DNA of 64,000 nt from Nocardioides exalbidus (GCF_900105585.1 NZ_FNRT01000002.1:2790001-2854000); one strand, 5' to 3'. Shown: positions 42,673 through 51,870, counted from the stretch's first letter. Notes: generated from the sequence alone by a model not told the origin. Numbers and translations: made by a program.

Positions 42673-42704
42673 CTTGCCATCGAATGGCTGGGTTGTTGGC
42701 CGAA
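42673..42704. promoter_or_regulatory. Candidate operator upstream of carbamate kinase-barbiturase
   Basis: CTTGCC (42673-42678) is followed after 17-18 nt by TTGGCCGAA, a variant of the TCGGCAA half site. The left half and neighbouring bases (CTTG[C/T]CATCGA) match the site before the permease in 10 of 11 positions, and GAATnGCTG is shared with the hydantoinase site. Starts 75 nt before the ATG. Confidence 0.5.
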
Positions 42705-42735
42705 AGTGCCGTGGGGACGGGTCGGCCCGCGTCAC

Positions 42736-42741
42736 TAGGGT
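42736..42741 (+). promoter_or_regulatory. Leaderless -10 box of the carbamate kinase gene
   Basis: TAGGGT lies 6 nt before the ATG at 42748. The following GACCCATGAG is identical around the hyuA start codon. Confidence 0.55.
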
Positions 42742-42747
42742 CGACCC

Positions 42748-43683
42748 ATGAGGGTCCTGCTCGCGCTCGGCGGAAACGCCATGACGAACGCCGACGGCCG
42801 CGCGCGTCCCGAGGACCAGATCGCTGCTGCCGGCGTCGCCATGGCCGCTGTCGCGGGTCTGCTCGAGCACGACCACGAGGTCGTCGTCACCCACGGCAAC
42901 GGCCCCCAGGTCGGCAACCTCCTCGTCAAGAACGAGCTCGCCGCCTCCGTCGTGCCTCCCGTCCCGCTGGACTGGTGCGGCGCGCAGACGCAGGCGACCC
43001 TCGGGTTCGTGCTGATGGACGCGCTCGATCGCGAGCTGGCCGCGCGGGGCGTGGACCGGCGCAGTGCCGCCGTGGTGACCCGCACGCTCGTCGACGCCGA
43101 CGACCCCGGCTTCACGACCCCGACGAAGCCGATCGGCCGGCACCTGCCCGAGGCCGAGGCGCGCGTGCTCATCGAGCACGGCGAGACGTGGGAGGACCGC
43201 GGCGACAAGGGCTGGCGACGCGTGGTCGCCTCGCCCGAGCCGCTCGAGATCCTCGACGCGCCCGCCGTGCTCGCGCTGATCGAGGCCGGCTTCGTCGTCG
43301 TCGCCAACGGCGGCGGCGGCATCCCGCACGTGCGCTTCCCCGACGGCTCGCTCGGAGGGGTCGAGGCGGTCATCGACAAGGACCTCGGCGCCGCCCTGCT
43401 GGCCGGCACGACCAGCGCCGACGTCATGGTGATCGCCACCGACGTCCCGAACGCCGTCATCGGCTGGGGCACCCCCGACGCACGCCCGCTCGGGACCGTG
43501 ACGCTCGAGGAGATGAGGGCGTACGCCGCCGACGGCCACTTCGCGTCCGGCTCGATGGGACCCAAGGTGGACGCCGTCTGCCGGTTCGTCGAGGACACAG
43601 GCAGGCGCGGCGTCATCACCAGCCTCGACCAGATCACCTCCGCCGTCGCCGGCGACGCCGGCACCGTCGTCGTACCCGCATAA
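42748..43683 (+). CDS. arcC: Carbamate kinase
   Basis: A 311-residue amino-acid-kinase-fold enzyme catalysing carbamoyl phosphate + ADP to ATP + carbamate in the catabolic direction. Family motifs: ALGGNAMT (6-13), [12 protein letters not shown] (46-57), [11 protein letters not shown] and the C-terminal [11 protein letters not shown]. There are no arginine deiminase or ornithine carbamoyltransferase genes nearby, so its carbamoyl phosphate must come from elsewhere; the FdrA-type carbamoyltransferase at 14.9-18.6 kb is the only visible source. It shares an operon with barbiturase, 23 nt downstream. Confidence 0.93.
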   Translation: MRVLLALGGNAMTNADGRARPEDQIAAAGVAMAAVAGLLEHDHEVVVTHGNGPQVGNLLVKNELAASVVPPVPLDWCGAQTQATLGFVLMDALDRELAARGVDRRSAAVVTRTLVDADDPGFTTPTKPIGRHLPEAEARVLIEHGETWEDRGDKGWRRVVASPEPLEILDAPAVLALIEAGFVVVANGGGGIPHVRFPDGSLGGVEAVIDKDLGAALLAGTTSADVMVIATDVPNAVIGWGTPDARPLGTVTLEEMRAYAADGHFASGSMGPKVDAVCRFVEDTGRRGVITSLDQITSAVAGDAGTVVVPA

Positions 43684-43706
43684 CCCTGCCGAAAGGAACC
43701 CTCGAA

Positions 43707-44801
43707 ATGCCCAGCGCCATCGAAGTACGCAAGGTCCCGATCCACTCCGTCTCCGACGCCTCCGAGCTGACGAAGCTCATCGACGAGGGTGTCATCGCGG
43801 CCGACCGCGTCATCGCGATCATCGGCAAGACCGAGGGCAACGGCGGCGTCAACGACTACACCCGGATCATCGCCGACCGGGCGTTCCGCGAGGCGCTGGT
43901 CGCCAAGGGGGCCGACGCCGAGCAGGTCAAGGGCATCCCGATCGTGTGGTCGGGCGGCACCGACGGCGTGATCAGCCCCCACGCCACCATCTTCGCGACC
44001 ACCGACGCCGAGCCCAGCGACGAGCCGCGGCTGACGGTCGGCTTCGCGATGAGCGAGGTGCTCCTGCCCGAGGACATCGGCCGCACGGCGATGGTGTCGA
44101 AGGTCGCCGCCGCCGTCGAGGTGGCGATGGAGCGCGCGGGCATCACCGACGCCTCCGACGTCCACTACGTGCAGACGAAGACCCCGCTGCTCACGCTCTC
44201 GACGATCGAGGACGCCAAGTCGCGCGGCAAGGACGTGTTCACCGAGGACACGCTCTACTCGATGGACGTCTCCAACGGCGGTACGGCCCTCGGCATCGCC
44301 GTCGCCCTCGGCGAGATCGAGATGCCGACCGACGAGCAGGTCCTGCGCGACCGCGACCTCTTCTCCAGCGTCGCCTCGTGCTCCTCCGGCGTCGAGCTCG
44401 ACCGCGCCCAGGTCGTCGTCGTCGGCAACGCCACCGGTGTCGGCGGCAACTACCGGATCGGCCACTCGGTCATGGACGACGCGCTCGACGCCGACGGCAT
44501 CTGGGACGCCATCCGCTCCGCCGGCCTCGACCTGCCCGAGCGTCCGCGCACCGAGGACCTCGACGGCCGCCTGGTCAACGTGTTCCTCAAGTGCGAGGCG
44601 TCGGCCGACGGCAAGGTGCGTGGGCGTCGCAACGCGATGCTCGACGACTCCGACGTGCACTGGCACCGCCAGATCAAGGCGGCCGTGGGCGGCGTCACCG
44701 CGTCGGTCACCGGCGACCCCGCGGTCTTCGTCTCGGTCTCCGCGGCCCACCAGGGACCCGAGGGCGGCGGCCCGGTCGCCGCCATCGTCGACCTCTCCTG
44801 A
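43707..44801 (+). CDS. Barbiturase (ring-opening amidohydrolase family)
   Basis: A 364-residue enzyme of the barbiturase/cyanuric acid hydrolase family, which opens the barbiturate ring to ureidomalonate. The three homologous domains each carry a Lys/Ser pair: K41 (GKTEGNG) with S82 (WSGGTDG), K158 (QTKTP) with S226/S227 (SCSSGVE), and K295 (LKCEAS) with S343 (FVSVSA). The sequence agrees along its length with the Rhodococcus-type barbiturase as I remember it, rather than with AtzD-type cyanuric acid hydrolases. ATG 43707 follows GAAAGGA. Cotranscribed with carbamate kinase; a hairpin follows. Confidence 0.9.
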   Translation: MPSAIEVRKVPIHSVSDASELTKLIDEGVIAADRVIAIIGKTEGNGGVNDYTRIIADRAFREALVAKGADAEQVKGIPIVWSGGTDGVISPHATIFATTDAEPSDEPRLTVGFAMSEVLLPEDIGRTAMVSKVAAAVEVAMERAGITDASDVHYVQTKTPLLTLSTIEDAKSRGKDVFTEDTLYSMDVSNGGTALGIAVALGEIEMPTDEQVLRDRDLFSSVASCSSGVELDRAQVVVVGNATGVGGNYRIGHSVMDDALDADGIWDAIRSAGLDLPERPRTEDLDGRLVNVFLKCEASADGKVRGRRNAMLDDSDVHWHRQIKAAVGGVTASVTGDPAVFVSVSAAHQGPEGGGPVAAIVDLS

Positions 44802-44810
44802 CCACCCCGG

Positions 44811-44856
44811 GACGTCGTGCGGACGGGGCCGGGGGTCGCCCCGTCCGCGTGACGTC
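44811..44856 (+). terminator. Hairpin after the barbiturase gene
   Basis: GCGGACGGGG (44819-44828) pairs with CCCCGTCCGC (44839-44848) across a 10-nt loop; GACGTC arms (44811-44816 and 44851-44856) can extend the stem. It lies 10 nt after the stop and ends the catabolic region before adnA. Confidence 0.7.
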
Positions 44857-44922
44857 GTGCTCGTCCACCGACACCGGGTGCGTACGACGTTCGCTGTCGG
44901 TGGTCCGTGATGGTGTGTCCCC

Positions 44923-47900
44923 ATGACGACGTACCGGCTGGTCCGCCCCGAGCGCGAGGTCGTCGTGCCCACGCTCGACGAGCACCAGCAGCGCGTCGTC
45001 GACCACGAGGGCGGTCCGCTCCTCGTCCTCGCCGGTCCCGGCACCGGCAAGACCACGACGCTCGTCGAGGCGATCGTCGACCGGCTCGAGCACCGCGGCG
45101 CCCCGCCCGACTCGGTGCTCGCGCTCACCTTCTCCCGCAAGGCCGCCGAGCAGCTCCGCGACCGGGTCACCGCACGGGTGGCGCGCACGACCTCTGCCGC
45201 CGCCTGCTCGACCTTCCACTCCTTCGCCTACGCACTGGTCCGGAAGTACGCGCCCGCCGAGCTCTACGAGGGTGCGATCCGGCTGCTGTCGGCGCCCGAG
45301 GCCGACGTCGTGCTGCGCGAGCTGCTGCGCGACAACCCCGAGTCGGTCGTGTGGCCCGACGCCCTGCGCCGCGCGGTCGGCACCCGCGGGTTCGTCCGCG
45401 AGGTGCAGGCGGTGCTCGCCCGCGCGCGCGAGAAGGGGCTCGACCCGGCCGGCCTGCGCGCGCTCGGCATCGAGCACGAGCTGCCCGAGCTGATCGCCGC
45501 CGGGCTCTTCCTCGAGCAGTACCTCACCGTCCTCGACAACCTCGGGGCCACCGACTACTCCGACCTCATCCGCCGCGCGGTGATCGAGGCCGAGGCGCAC
45601 CGCGACGAGCTGCGGGCGCGCTACGCGCACGTCTTCGTGGACGAGTACCAGGACACCGACCCCGGCCAGGTCGCCCTGCTCCGGGCGATCGCGGGCGACG
45701 GGCGCAACCTCACGGTGGTGGGCGACCCGCACCAGTCGATCTACGGCTTCCGCGGGGCTGACGTCCGCGGCATCCTCGACTTCCCCGCGGCCTTCCCGAC
45801 CTCGGCCGGCGACGCCGCGCCCGTGGTGGTGCTGCGGCGCACGCGTCGCTTCGGCCCGCGGATCCTGCTCGGCGCCGGTCGGGTCGCGAGCCGGCTGACG
45901 CTGACCGGCAGCATCGACGGCGCGGCGCGCGAGGCGTTCCTCTCGCCCGAGGCGGTGCCCGGTCCGCAGGGCGACGGCCGCGTCGAGGTGATGACCTACG
46001 ACACCGAGCGTGCCGAGGCCGAGCGGCTCGCAGACCTGCTGCGCCGCGCACACCTCGAGGACGGCATCGCCTGGGACCGGATGGCCGTGCTCGTGCGCTC
46101 CGGTCGCACCAGCATCCCGCCGCTGCGACGCGCGCTGGCAGCCGCCGGCGTGCCCGTCGAGGTCGCCACCGACGACCTGCCGCTCGTCCACGACCCCGCG
46201 GTGGTGCCCCTGCTCGACGGCCTCCGCGCGGTGGTCAACCTCGACAACGACGACCCCGACTCGCCCGGGTTCCTCGACCCCGGGCGCATCGAGTCGCTGC
46301 TGCTCTCACCGCTCGGCGGTCTCGACGCGTCCGACCTGCGTGCCCTCACCCGCCGCCTCCGCACGCGCGAGAAGGAGCTGCCCGACGCCACGGCCCGACG
46401 CACCAGCCGCGAGCTGCTCCGGCTCGCGCTCGTCGAGGACGGCTTCCTCGACGGGATCGAGGGCCCCGACGTGGAGCGCGCCGTCGCGCTCGCCGCGCTG
46501 CTGCGCGCGGGCGCCCGGATGCTGGAGGAGAAGGCCGGCGCGGAGGACCTGCTCTGGCACCTCTGGTCGAGCACGTCGTGGCCCGAGCGGCTCCGTCGCC
46601 AGGTCGACCTCGGCGGCGCGGCCACCCGCCGGGCACACCGCGACCTCGACGCCGTCGTCGCGCTCTTCGAGCTCGCCTCGCGCGTCGTGGACCAGCGCGA
46701 CCACACGGGAGTCGGGGCGTTCTTCGCCAACCTCGTCGACCAGCAGCTGCCGGCCGACACGCTCGCCGAGCGCGGCGTGCGCGGCAAGTCGGTCCGGCTC
46801 CTCACGGCGCACCGGTCGAAGGGCCTGGAGTGGGACCTCGTCGTGGTCGCCCACGTGCAGCAGGAGGGTTGGCCCGACCTGCGACGTCGCACGACCCTCC
46901 TCGGCGCCGACCGCATCGGTGTGGACGCCTCCGGGCACCCCGACCTCGTCCCGCCCCTCACGGCCCGGGCGCTCCTGATGGAGGAGCGCCGGCTGTTCTA
47001 CGTAGCCTGCACCCGCGCCCGCCGCCGCCTCGTGGTCAGCGCGGTGCGCTCGCCCGACGACGACGGCGAGCAGCCCTCCCGCTTCCTCGAGGAGCTCGGC
47101 GTCACCATCGAGCACCATGACGGTCGCCCGCCGCGCCCGCTGTCCCTCGGCGGCCTCGTCGCCGAGCTCCGCCGCAACGCCGCCGACCCGTCCGTGTCGC
47201 CCGCGCTCCGCGAGGCCGCGGCCCGGCGTCTGGCCGCCCTCGCGGTCGAGGAGGTCGACGGCCGTCGGCTCGTCCCGACGGCCGACCCGTCGACCTGGTG
47301 GGGCACGCGCAGCGCCACGCGGTCGGTCGAGCCGATCCGCGACCCCGAGCGCCCCGTGCCGATCTCGGCCAGCATGCTCGACTCGATCCTGCTCTGCCCG
47401 GCGCAGTGGTTCTTCGAGCGCGAGGCCGGCGGCGTCTCGGCCGTCCACCAGTCCGCGAACCTCGGCCAGGTGCTCCACGCCCTCGCCGAGCGCGTGGCGG
47501 TGGGCGACCTGCCGCCCGAGGTCGACCCGCTGATGGCCGAGGTCGAGGCGATCTGGGACCGCCTCGCCTTCCGCACGCCGTGGTCGCGCCAGCGCGAGCT
47601 CGCCCGCATCCGCAAGGCGGTCGGCCGGTTCGTCCAGTGGCACCTCGCCAACCCCCGCGAGGTCCTCGGCGCCGAGCAGCGCTTCCAGGGCGTGGTCGAC
47701 GTCGACGGACGACCGGTGATGCTGACCGGCTACGCCGACCGGCTCGAGATCGACGACGCCGGTCGTGTGGTGGTCGTCGACTTCAAGAGCGCCCGCACCG
47801 CACCGTCCGGGCCAGCCGTCGCCGGCAACCTCCAGCTCGCCCTCTACCAGTACGCCGTCGACGCCGGCGCGCTCGACGAGGAGGGCGGTCGCTCGTTCGC

Positions 47901-48144
47901 CTCCGGTGGTGCCGAGCTCGTGCAGCTCGGCATCGACGACGACTCCTCCAGCGCCAAGGTCCAGGCGCAGCCGGCCCACTCCGCCGACGGGGCCGAGCGC
48001 ACCGCGCTGCGCGACGGACTGGCCCGCGCGGCCGCGCTCGTCCGCGCCGAGAGCTTCCCGGCGACCGCCGGACCGCACTGTCGCGACTGCCCGTTCGTCG
48101 CCCTCTGCCCGGCCAAGGGCGCGGGGAGCGTGACCGTCCAGTGA
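44923..48144 (+). CDS. adnA: AdnA-like subunit of the AdnAB helicase-nuclease
   Basis: A 1073-residue UvrD/RecB-type protein. The motor has Walker A GPGTGKTT (38-45), VDEYQDTDP (239-247) as motif II, and the usual later motifs (GDPHQSIYGFRG, TAHRSKGLEWD, VACTRARRRL). The C-terminal RecB-type nuclease has GYADR (D939), VVDFK (D953, K955) and QLALYQYA, with four cysteines for an Fe-S cluster (C825, C1053, C1056, C1062). AdnAB resects double-strand breaks in actinobacteria. Being first of the pair, with the LLVLAGPGTGKTTT start, it matches AdnA. GTGA overlap with adnB. Confidence 0.9.
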   Translation: MTTYRLVRPEREVVVPTLDEHQQRVVDHEGGPLLVLAGPGTGKTTTLVEAIVDRLEHRGAPPDSVLALTFSRKAAEQLRDRVTARVARTTSAAACSTFHSFAYALVRKYAPAELYEGAIRLLSAPEADVVLRELLRDNPESVVWPDALRRAVGTRGFVREVQAVLARAREKGLDPAGLRALGIEHELPELIAAGLFLEQYLTVLDNLGATDYSDLIRRAVIEAEAHRDELRARYAHVFVDEYQDTDPGQVALLRAIAGDGRNLTVVGDPHQSIYGFRGADVRGILDFPAAFPTSAGDAAPVVVLRRTRRFGPRILLGAGRVASRLTLTGSIDGAAREAFLSPEAVPGPQGDGRVEVMTYDTERAEAERLADLLRRAHLEDGIAWDRMAVLVRSGRTSIPPLRRALAAAGVPVEVATDDLPLVHDPAVVPLLDGLRAVVNLDNDDPDSPGFLDPGRIESLLLSPLGGLDASDLRALTRRLRTREKELPDATARRTSRELLRLALVEDGFLDGIEGPDVERAVALAALLRAGARMLEEKAGAEDLLWHLWSSTSWPERLRRQVDLGGAATRRAHRDLDAVVALFELASRVVDQRDHTGVGAFFANLVDQQLPADTLAERGVRGKSVRLLTAHRSKGLEWDLVVVAHVQQEGWPDLRRRTTLLGADRIGVDASGHPDLVPPLTARALLMEERRLFYVACTRARRRLVVSAVRSPDDDGEQPSRFLEELGVTIEHHDGRPPRPLSLGGLVAELRRNAADPSVSPALREAAARRLAALAVEEVDGRRLVPTADPSTWWGTRSATRSVEPIRDPERPVPISASMLDSILLCPAQWFFEREAGGVSAVHQSANLGQVLHALAERVAVGDLPPEVDPLMAEVEAIWDRLAFRTPWSRQRELARIRKAVGRFVQWHLANPREVLGAEQRFQGVVDVDGRPVMLTGYADRLEIDDAGRVVVVDFKSARTAPSGPAVAGNLQLALYQYAVDAGALDEEGGRSFASGGAELVQLGIDDDSSSAKVQAQPAHSADGAERTALRDGLARAAALVRAESFPATAGPHCRDCPFVALCPAKGAGSVTVQ

Positions 48145-51100
48145 CCGAGCCGACCACGACGCACGACGTCCCGCCCGCGTTCACGCCGATCCGCCTCGAC
48201 ACCGCGGAGGACCTCCGCGACCTGATGAGGGCGAAGCACGCCGCGAGCGACGAGCAGTGGGCCGCGATCACGGCCCCGCTGCGCCCGACCGTGGTCGTGG
48301 CCGGGGCCGGGAGCGGCAAGACCACGCTGATGGCGCAACGCGTCGTCTGGCTCGTCGCCACCGGCCGGGTCCGCCCGGAGGAGGTGCTCGGCCTGACCTT
48401 CACCACCAAGGCCGCCGCCGAGCTGCGCCAGCGCGTCACCCAGGCGCTCGGCGACGCAGGGCTGCTCGACCGGTCGGTCGTCGCCGAGGGCGAGGACGTC
48501 CTCGAGCCCACCGTCGCGACCTACCACGCCTACGCCGCCAACCTGCTGACCGACCACGGCCTCCGCATCGGCCACGAGCCCGACACCCGGGTCGTCTCCG
48601 ACGCCTCGCGCTACCAGCTCGGGGCGCGGGTCATCGAGCGGTTCACGGGGCACATCGAGCTGCTGACCGACCACCCCGCGACCGCCATCCAGAACCTCCT
48701 CGCCCTCGACGGCGCGATGAGCGAGCACCTCGTCGACGAGGACGACGTACGACGCATCGACGCCGAGGCCCGACGCGGCTTCGAGCGCGCGATCGAGGAG
48801 GAGCTGGCCGGCAAGGCCCGCAAGACCTACCTCGAGCCGCCGGCGAAGGCCATCAACGCCATCGACCGGCGGGCCGAGCTGCTGCAGCTCGTCGCCGGCT
48901 ACCGCAGGCTGAAGGCCGACCTCGGGCTGATGGACTTCGGCGACCAGATCGCCCTCGCGGCGCGGCTGGTCGACGACCAGCCCGAGGTGGGGGAGATCGA
49001 GCGTGGGCGCTTCAAGGTCGTGCTGCTGGACGAGTACCAGGACACCTCGGTCGCGCAAGCGACGATGCTCGCCCGCCTGTTCTCCGGCCCCGACGACGAC
49101 CACGGCCTCGGCCACCCGGTGATGGCGGTCGGCGACCCCAACCAGGCGATCTACGGGTGGCGCGGCGCCTCGGTGTCCAACATCCTCAACTTCGCCGAGA
49201 CGTTCCCCGCCGCCGACGGCGAGCCCGGCCGGCTGCCGCTGACGGTCAACCGGCGTTCCGACCGGCGCATCCTCGACGTCGCCAACCGGCTCGCCCAGCC
49301 GCTGCTCGAGGCCTACGGCGACAAGGTGGCCCGCCTGCGCGCGGCCGAGATCGCCGAGCAGGGCATCGTCGAGACCCACGTCTTCGAGCGCGCCGTCGAC
49401 GAGCTGGCCTGGCTCGCCGCCGAGGTGCGCCGGGTCCACGAGTCCGGCACGGACTGGTCCGACATCGGCGTGCTCAGCCGGGACAACGCCCAGGGCGAGG
49501 AGGTCTACGACACCCTCACCGCCGCCGGGATCCCGGTCGAGATCGTCGGCCTCTCCGGCCTGATCCGCCTGCCGGAGGTCGCCGAGGTCGTCGCGACGCT
49601 GACGCTGATGCACGACGTCACCGCCAACACCTCCATGCTGACCCTGCTGACCGGGCCACGGTGGGCGATCGGTCCGCGCGACCTGCGGCTGCTCGCGCTG
49701 CGCGCCGCCGAGATCGCCGGGGTCCGCGGCCGCAAGGAGGCGGCGACCGTCGCCGACCAGCTCCTCCAGATCGCCGACGGCATCGACGCCTCCGAGCTGC
49801 CCGCCCTCAGCGACGCGGTCGAGGCGCCCGGCGAGGCGGCGTACTCGCCCGAGGCGCTCGACCGCTTCGGCCTGCTCGCCACCGAGCTGCGCCGGCTGCG
49901 GACCCACGTCGGCGACCCGCTGCTCGACGTCGTGTGCCGGATCATCGACACCACGGGTGTCGACGTCGAGCTGGCGTCGGCGACCTCGCCCGCGGCCGCC
50001 GCGCGGCGCGACAACCTCGACCTCTTCGTGAAGGCCGTGGCGGAGTTCCAGTCGGTCGACGGCGACGTGACGCTGCCGGCGCTGCTGGCCTACCTCACCG
50101 CCGAGGACGACCAGGGCAACGGCCTCGACGTCGCCACCCCGACGGCCGCCGACTCGGTCAAGCTGCTGACCGTCCACCGCGCCAAGGGGTTGGAGTGGTC
50201 GTCGGTCTTCTGCGTCGGGGTGGGGGAGACCCGGTTCCCGAGCAACCGCTCGCGCACGCTGTGGACCTCCTCGCCCGCCGTCCTGCCGGCGCCGTTGCGC
50301 GGCGACCGGGCCGACCAGCCCCAGCTCGTCGGCCATGACAAGGCGGCCCTCGACGCCTACCGCGCCGCGACCCGCGCCCACGACGCCGAGGAGGAGCTCC
50401 GGCTGGGCTACGTCGCCTACACGCGCGCCGCGCACCACCTCGCCGTCTCCTCCTACGTCTGGGGTCAGCGCTCGACGCCGTTCGGGCCGTCGAGCTACCA
50501 GGCCGTGGTCCGCGAGCAGCTCGAGGAGTGGGGCGAGACGGTCGACGACTGGATCGAGAAGCCCGCCCCGAAGTCGCCCAACCCCAACGACGACGTCGAC
50601 CCGTCCCGCCCGTGGCCCGTGCCCGGCCCGGGGGAGGAGGCCGCGCGACGGCTGGCCGCCGCCGAGCTGGTCCGCACCGTCGACCCGAGCGCGCCCGACG
50701 AGGGCCTCGACATGGTCGAGGCCGCCATGGTGGCCGAGTGGGACGACGACCTCGCGCAGCTCGTCGCGGAGGCGCGCGCCGAACGCGCGACCGCCATCGA
50801 CCTGCCGCTGCCGAGCAGCCTGTCGGCCACCTCGATGACGCGGCTGCGCGACGACCCCGACGGCTTCGCCCGCGAGCTCGCCCGCCCGATGCCGCGTCCG
50901 CCGGCACCGGCGGCCCGGTTCGGTACGGCGTTCCACGCCTGGGTCGAGGACCGCTTCGGCCAACAGGCGCTGATCGAGCCCGACGAGCTGCCCGGCCGTG
51001 CCGACGCCGGCATCGACGACGACGCCGACCTCGGTGAGGTGGTCAAGCGCTTCGAGGACGGCCCCTTCGGCGACCGGGCTCCGCACGCCGTCGAGGCGCC

Positions 51101-51386
51101 CTTCGCGCTGGTGCTCGCCGGCCAGGTGGTCCGCGGCCGCATCGATGCGGTCTACGCCGAGGCCTCCGACTCGGGCGCCGACTTCCTGGTCGTCGACTGG
51201 AAGACCAGTCGCCACGAGGCCTCCGACCCGCTCCAGCTCGCCCTCTACAGGCTCGCCTGGTCCGAGCTCACGGGGGTGCCGATCGAACGGGTCCGGGCGG
51301 CGTTCCACTACGTCCGCTCGGGCCGCACCGTCGAGCCGAAGGACCTCCCCGACCGGGCCGGCCTCGAGCGGCTCCTCGACCTCTGA
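48141..51386 (+). CDS. adnB: AdnB-like subunit of the AdnAB helicase-nuclease
   Basis: A 1081-residue UvrD/RecB-type partner. Walker A is GAGSGKTT (55-62); LLDEYQDTSVAQ is motif II, GDPNQAIYGWRG motif III, TVHRAKGLEW motif V, and VAYTRAAHHLAV motif VI. The C-terminal nuclease has GRIDAV (D1002), VVDWKTS (D1019, K1021) and QLALYRLAW, without Fe-S cysteines. Forms the heterodimer with AdnA for double-strand-break end processing. GTG start overlapping the adnA stop. A tandem repeat array follows. Confidence 0.9.
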   Translation: MTEPTTTHDVPPAFTPIRLDTAEDLRDLMRAKHAASDEQWAAITAPLRPTVVVAGAGSGKTTLMAQRVVWLVATGRVRPEEVLGLTFTTKAAAELRQRVTQALGDAGLLDRSVVAEGEDVLEPTVATYHAYAANLLTDHGLRIGHEPDTRVVSDASRYQLGARVIERFTGHIELLTDHPATAIQNLLALDGAMSEHLVDEDDVRRIDAEARRGFERAIEEELAGKARKTYLEPPAKAINAIDRRAELLQLVAGYRRLKADLGLMDFGDQIALAARLVDDQPEVGEIERGRFKVVLLDEYQDTSVAQATMLARLFSGPDDDHGLGHPVMAVGDPNQAIYGWRGASVSNILNFAETFPAADGEPGRLPLTVNRRSDRRILDVANRLAQPLLEAYGDKVARLRAAEIAEQGIVETHVFERAVDELAWLAAEVRRVHESGTDWSDIGVLSRDNAQGEEVYDTLTAAGIPVEIVGLSGLIRLPEVAEVVATLTLMHDVTANTSMLTLLTGPRWAIGPRDLRLLALRAAEIAGVRGRKEAATVADQLLQIADGIDASELPALSDAVEAPGEAAYSPEALDRFGLLATELRRLRTHVGDPLLDVVCRIIDTTGVDVELASATSPAAAARRDNLDLFVKAVAEFQSVDGDVTLPALLAYLTAEDDQGNGLDVATPTAADSVKLLTVHRAKGLEWSSVFCVGVGETRFPSNRSRTLWTSSPAVLPAPLRGDRADQPQLVGHDKAALDAYRAATRAHDAEEELRLGYVAYTRAAHHLAVSSYVWGQRSTPFGPSSYQAVVREQLEEWGETVDDWIEKPAPKSPNPNDDVDPSRPWPVPGPGEEAARRLAAAELVRTVDPSAPDEGLDMVEAAMVAEWDDDLAQLVAEARAERATAIDLPLPSSLSATSMTRLRDDPDGFARELARPMPRPPAPAARFGTAFHAWVEDRFGQQALIEPDELPGRADAGIDDDADLGEVVKRFEDGPFGDRAPHAVEAPFALVLAGQVVRGRIDAVYAEASDSGADFLVVDWKTSRHEASDPLQLALYRLAWSELTGVPIERVRAAFHYVRSGRTVEPKDLPDRAGLERLLDL

Positions 51387-51430
51387 CCCCGGGCGGCGTT
51401 TGGTGAGGCCTCTGGGCCGCCCGGATCCTC

Positions 51431-51860
51431 CTCGCGCACCGCTGGCGGCGAGTCGTCGTACGACACGCGCCCGAGCGGTGAGCCAGCCACATTCGAGGGT
51501 CGCCGAGTGTGGCTCACGCACCGCCGGCGGTGAGTCGTCATACGGCACGCGCGCGAGCGGTGAGTCAGCCACATTCGAGGGTCGCCGAGTGTGGCTCACG
51601 CACCGCCGGCGGCGAGTCGCCATACGGCACGCGCGCGAGCGGTGAGTCAGCCACATCCCACGGCCGCCGCGTGTGGCTCACGCACCGCCGGCGGCGAGTC
51701 GCCATACGGCACGCGCGCGAGCGGTGAGCCATCCACATTCGAGGGTCGCCGCGTGTGGCTCACGCACCGCCGGCGGTGAGTCGTCGGACGACACGCGCGC
51801 GAGCGGTGTGTGACGCGGGTTCGAACCCCCTGGAATCCTCCTCCGCACCGCCGGCGGCGG
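51431..51860. repeat. Tandem array of 82-bp hairpin repeats
   Basis: Four units of exactly 82 bp start at 51475, 51557, 51639 and 51721, with a diverged partial unit at 51803-51860 and a half unit at 51431-51474. Each unit contains AGCCACA...TGTGGCT (or the variant with GTGGCTCAC) inside GCGGTG...CACCGC arms, followed by CACGCGCGCGA-type spacer DNA. The junction CACCGCCGGCGGTG is itself a perfect palindrome. The unit is the same family as at 14787-14921. It sits between the convergent adnB and deoD genes. Confidence 0.92.
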
Positions 51861-51870
51861 CGCCAGGAGG

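Noticed and set aside
51817..51828. GGGTTCGAACCC resembling a tRNA T arm
   Set aside because: No acceptor, D or anticodon arms can be drawn around it, and the flanks belong to the 82-bp repeat array; at most a tRNA-derived scrap.
51431..51860. CRISPR-like tandem repeat
   Set aside because: The whole 82-bp unit is repeated, with no unique spacers, and no cas genes are present.
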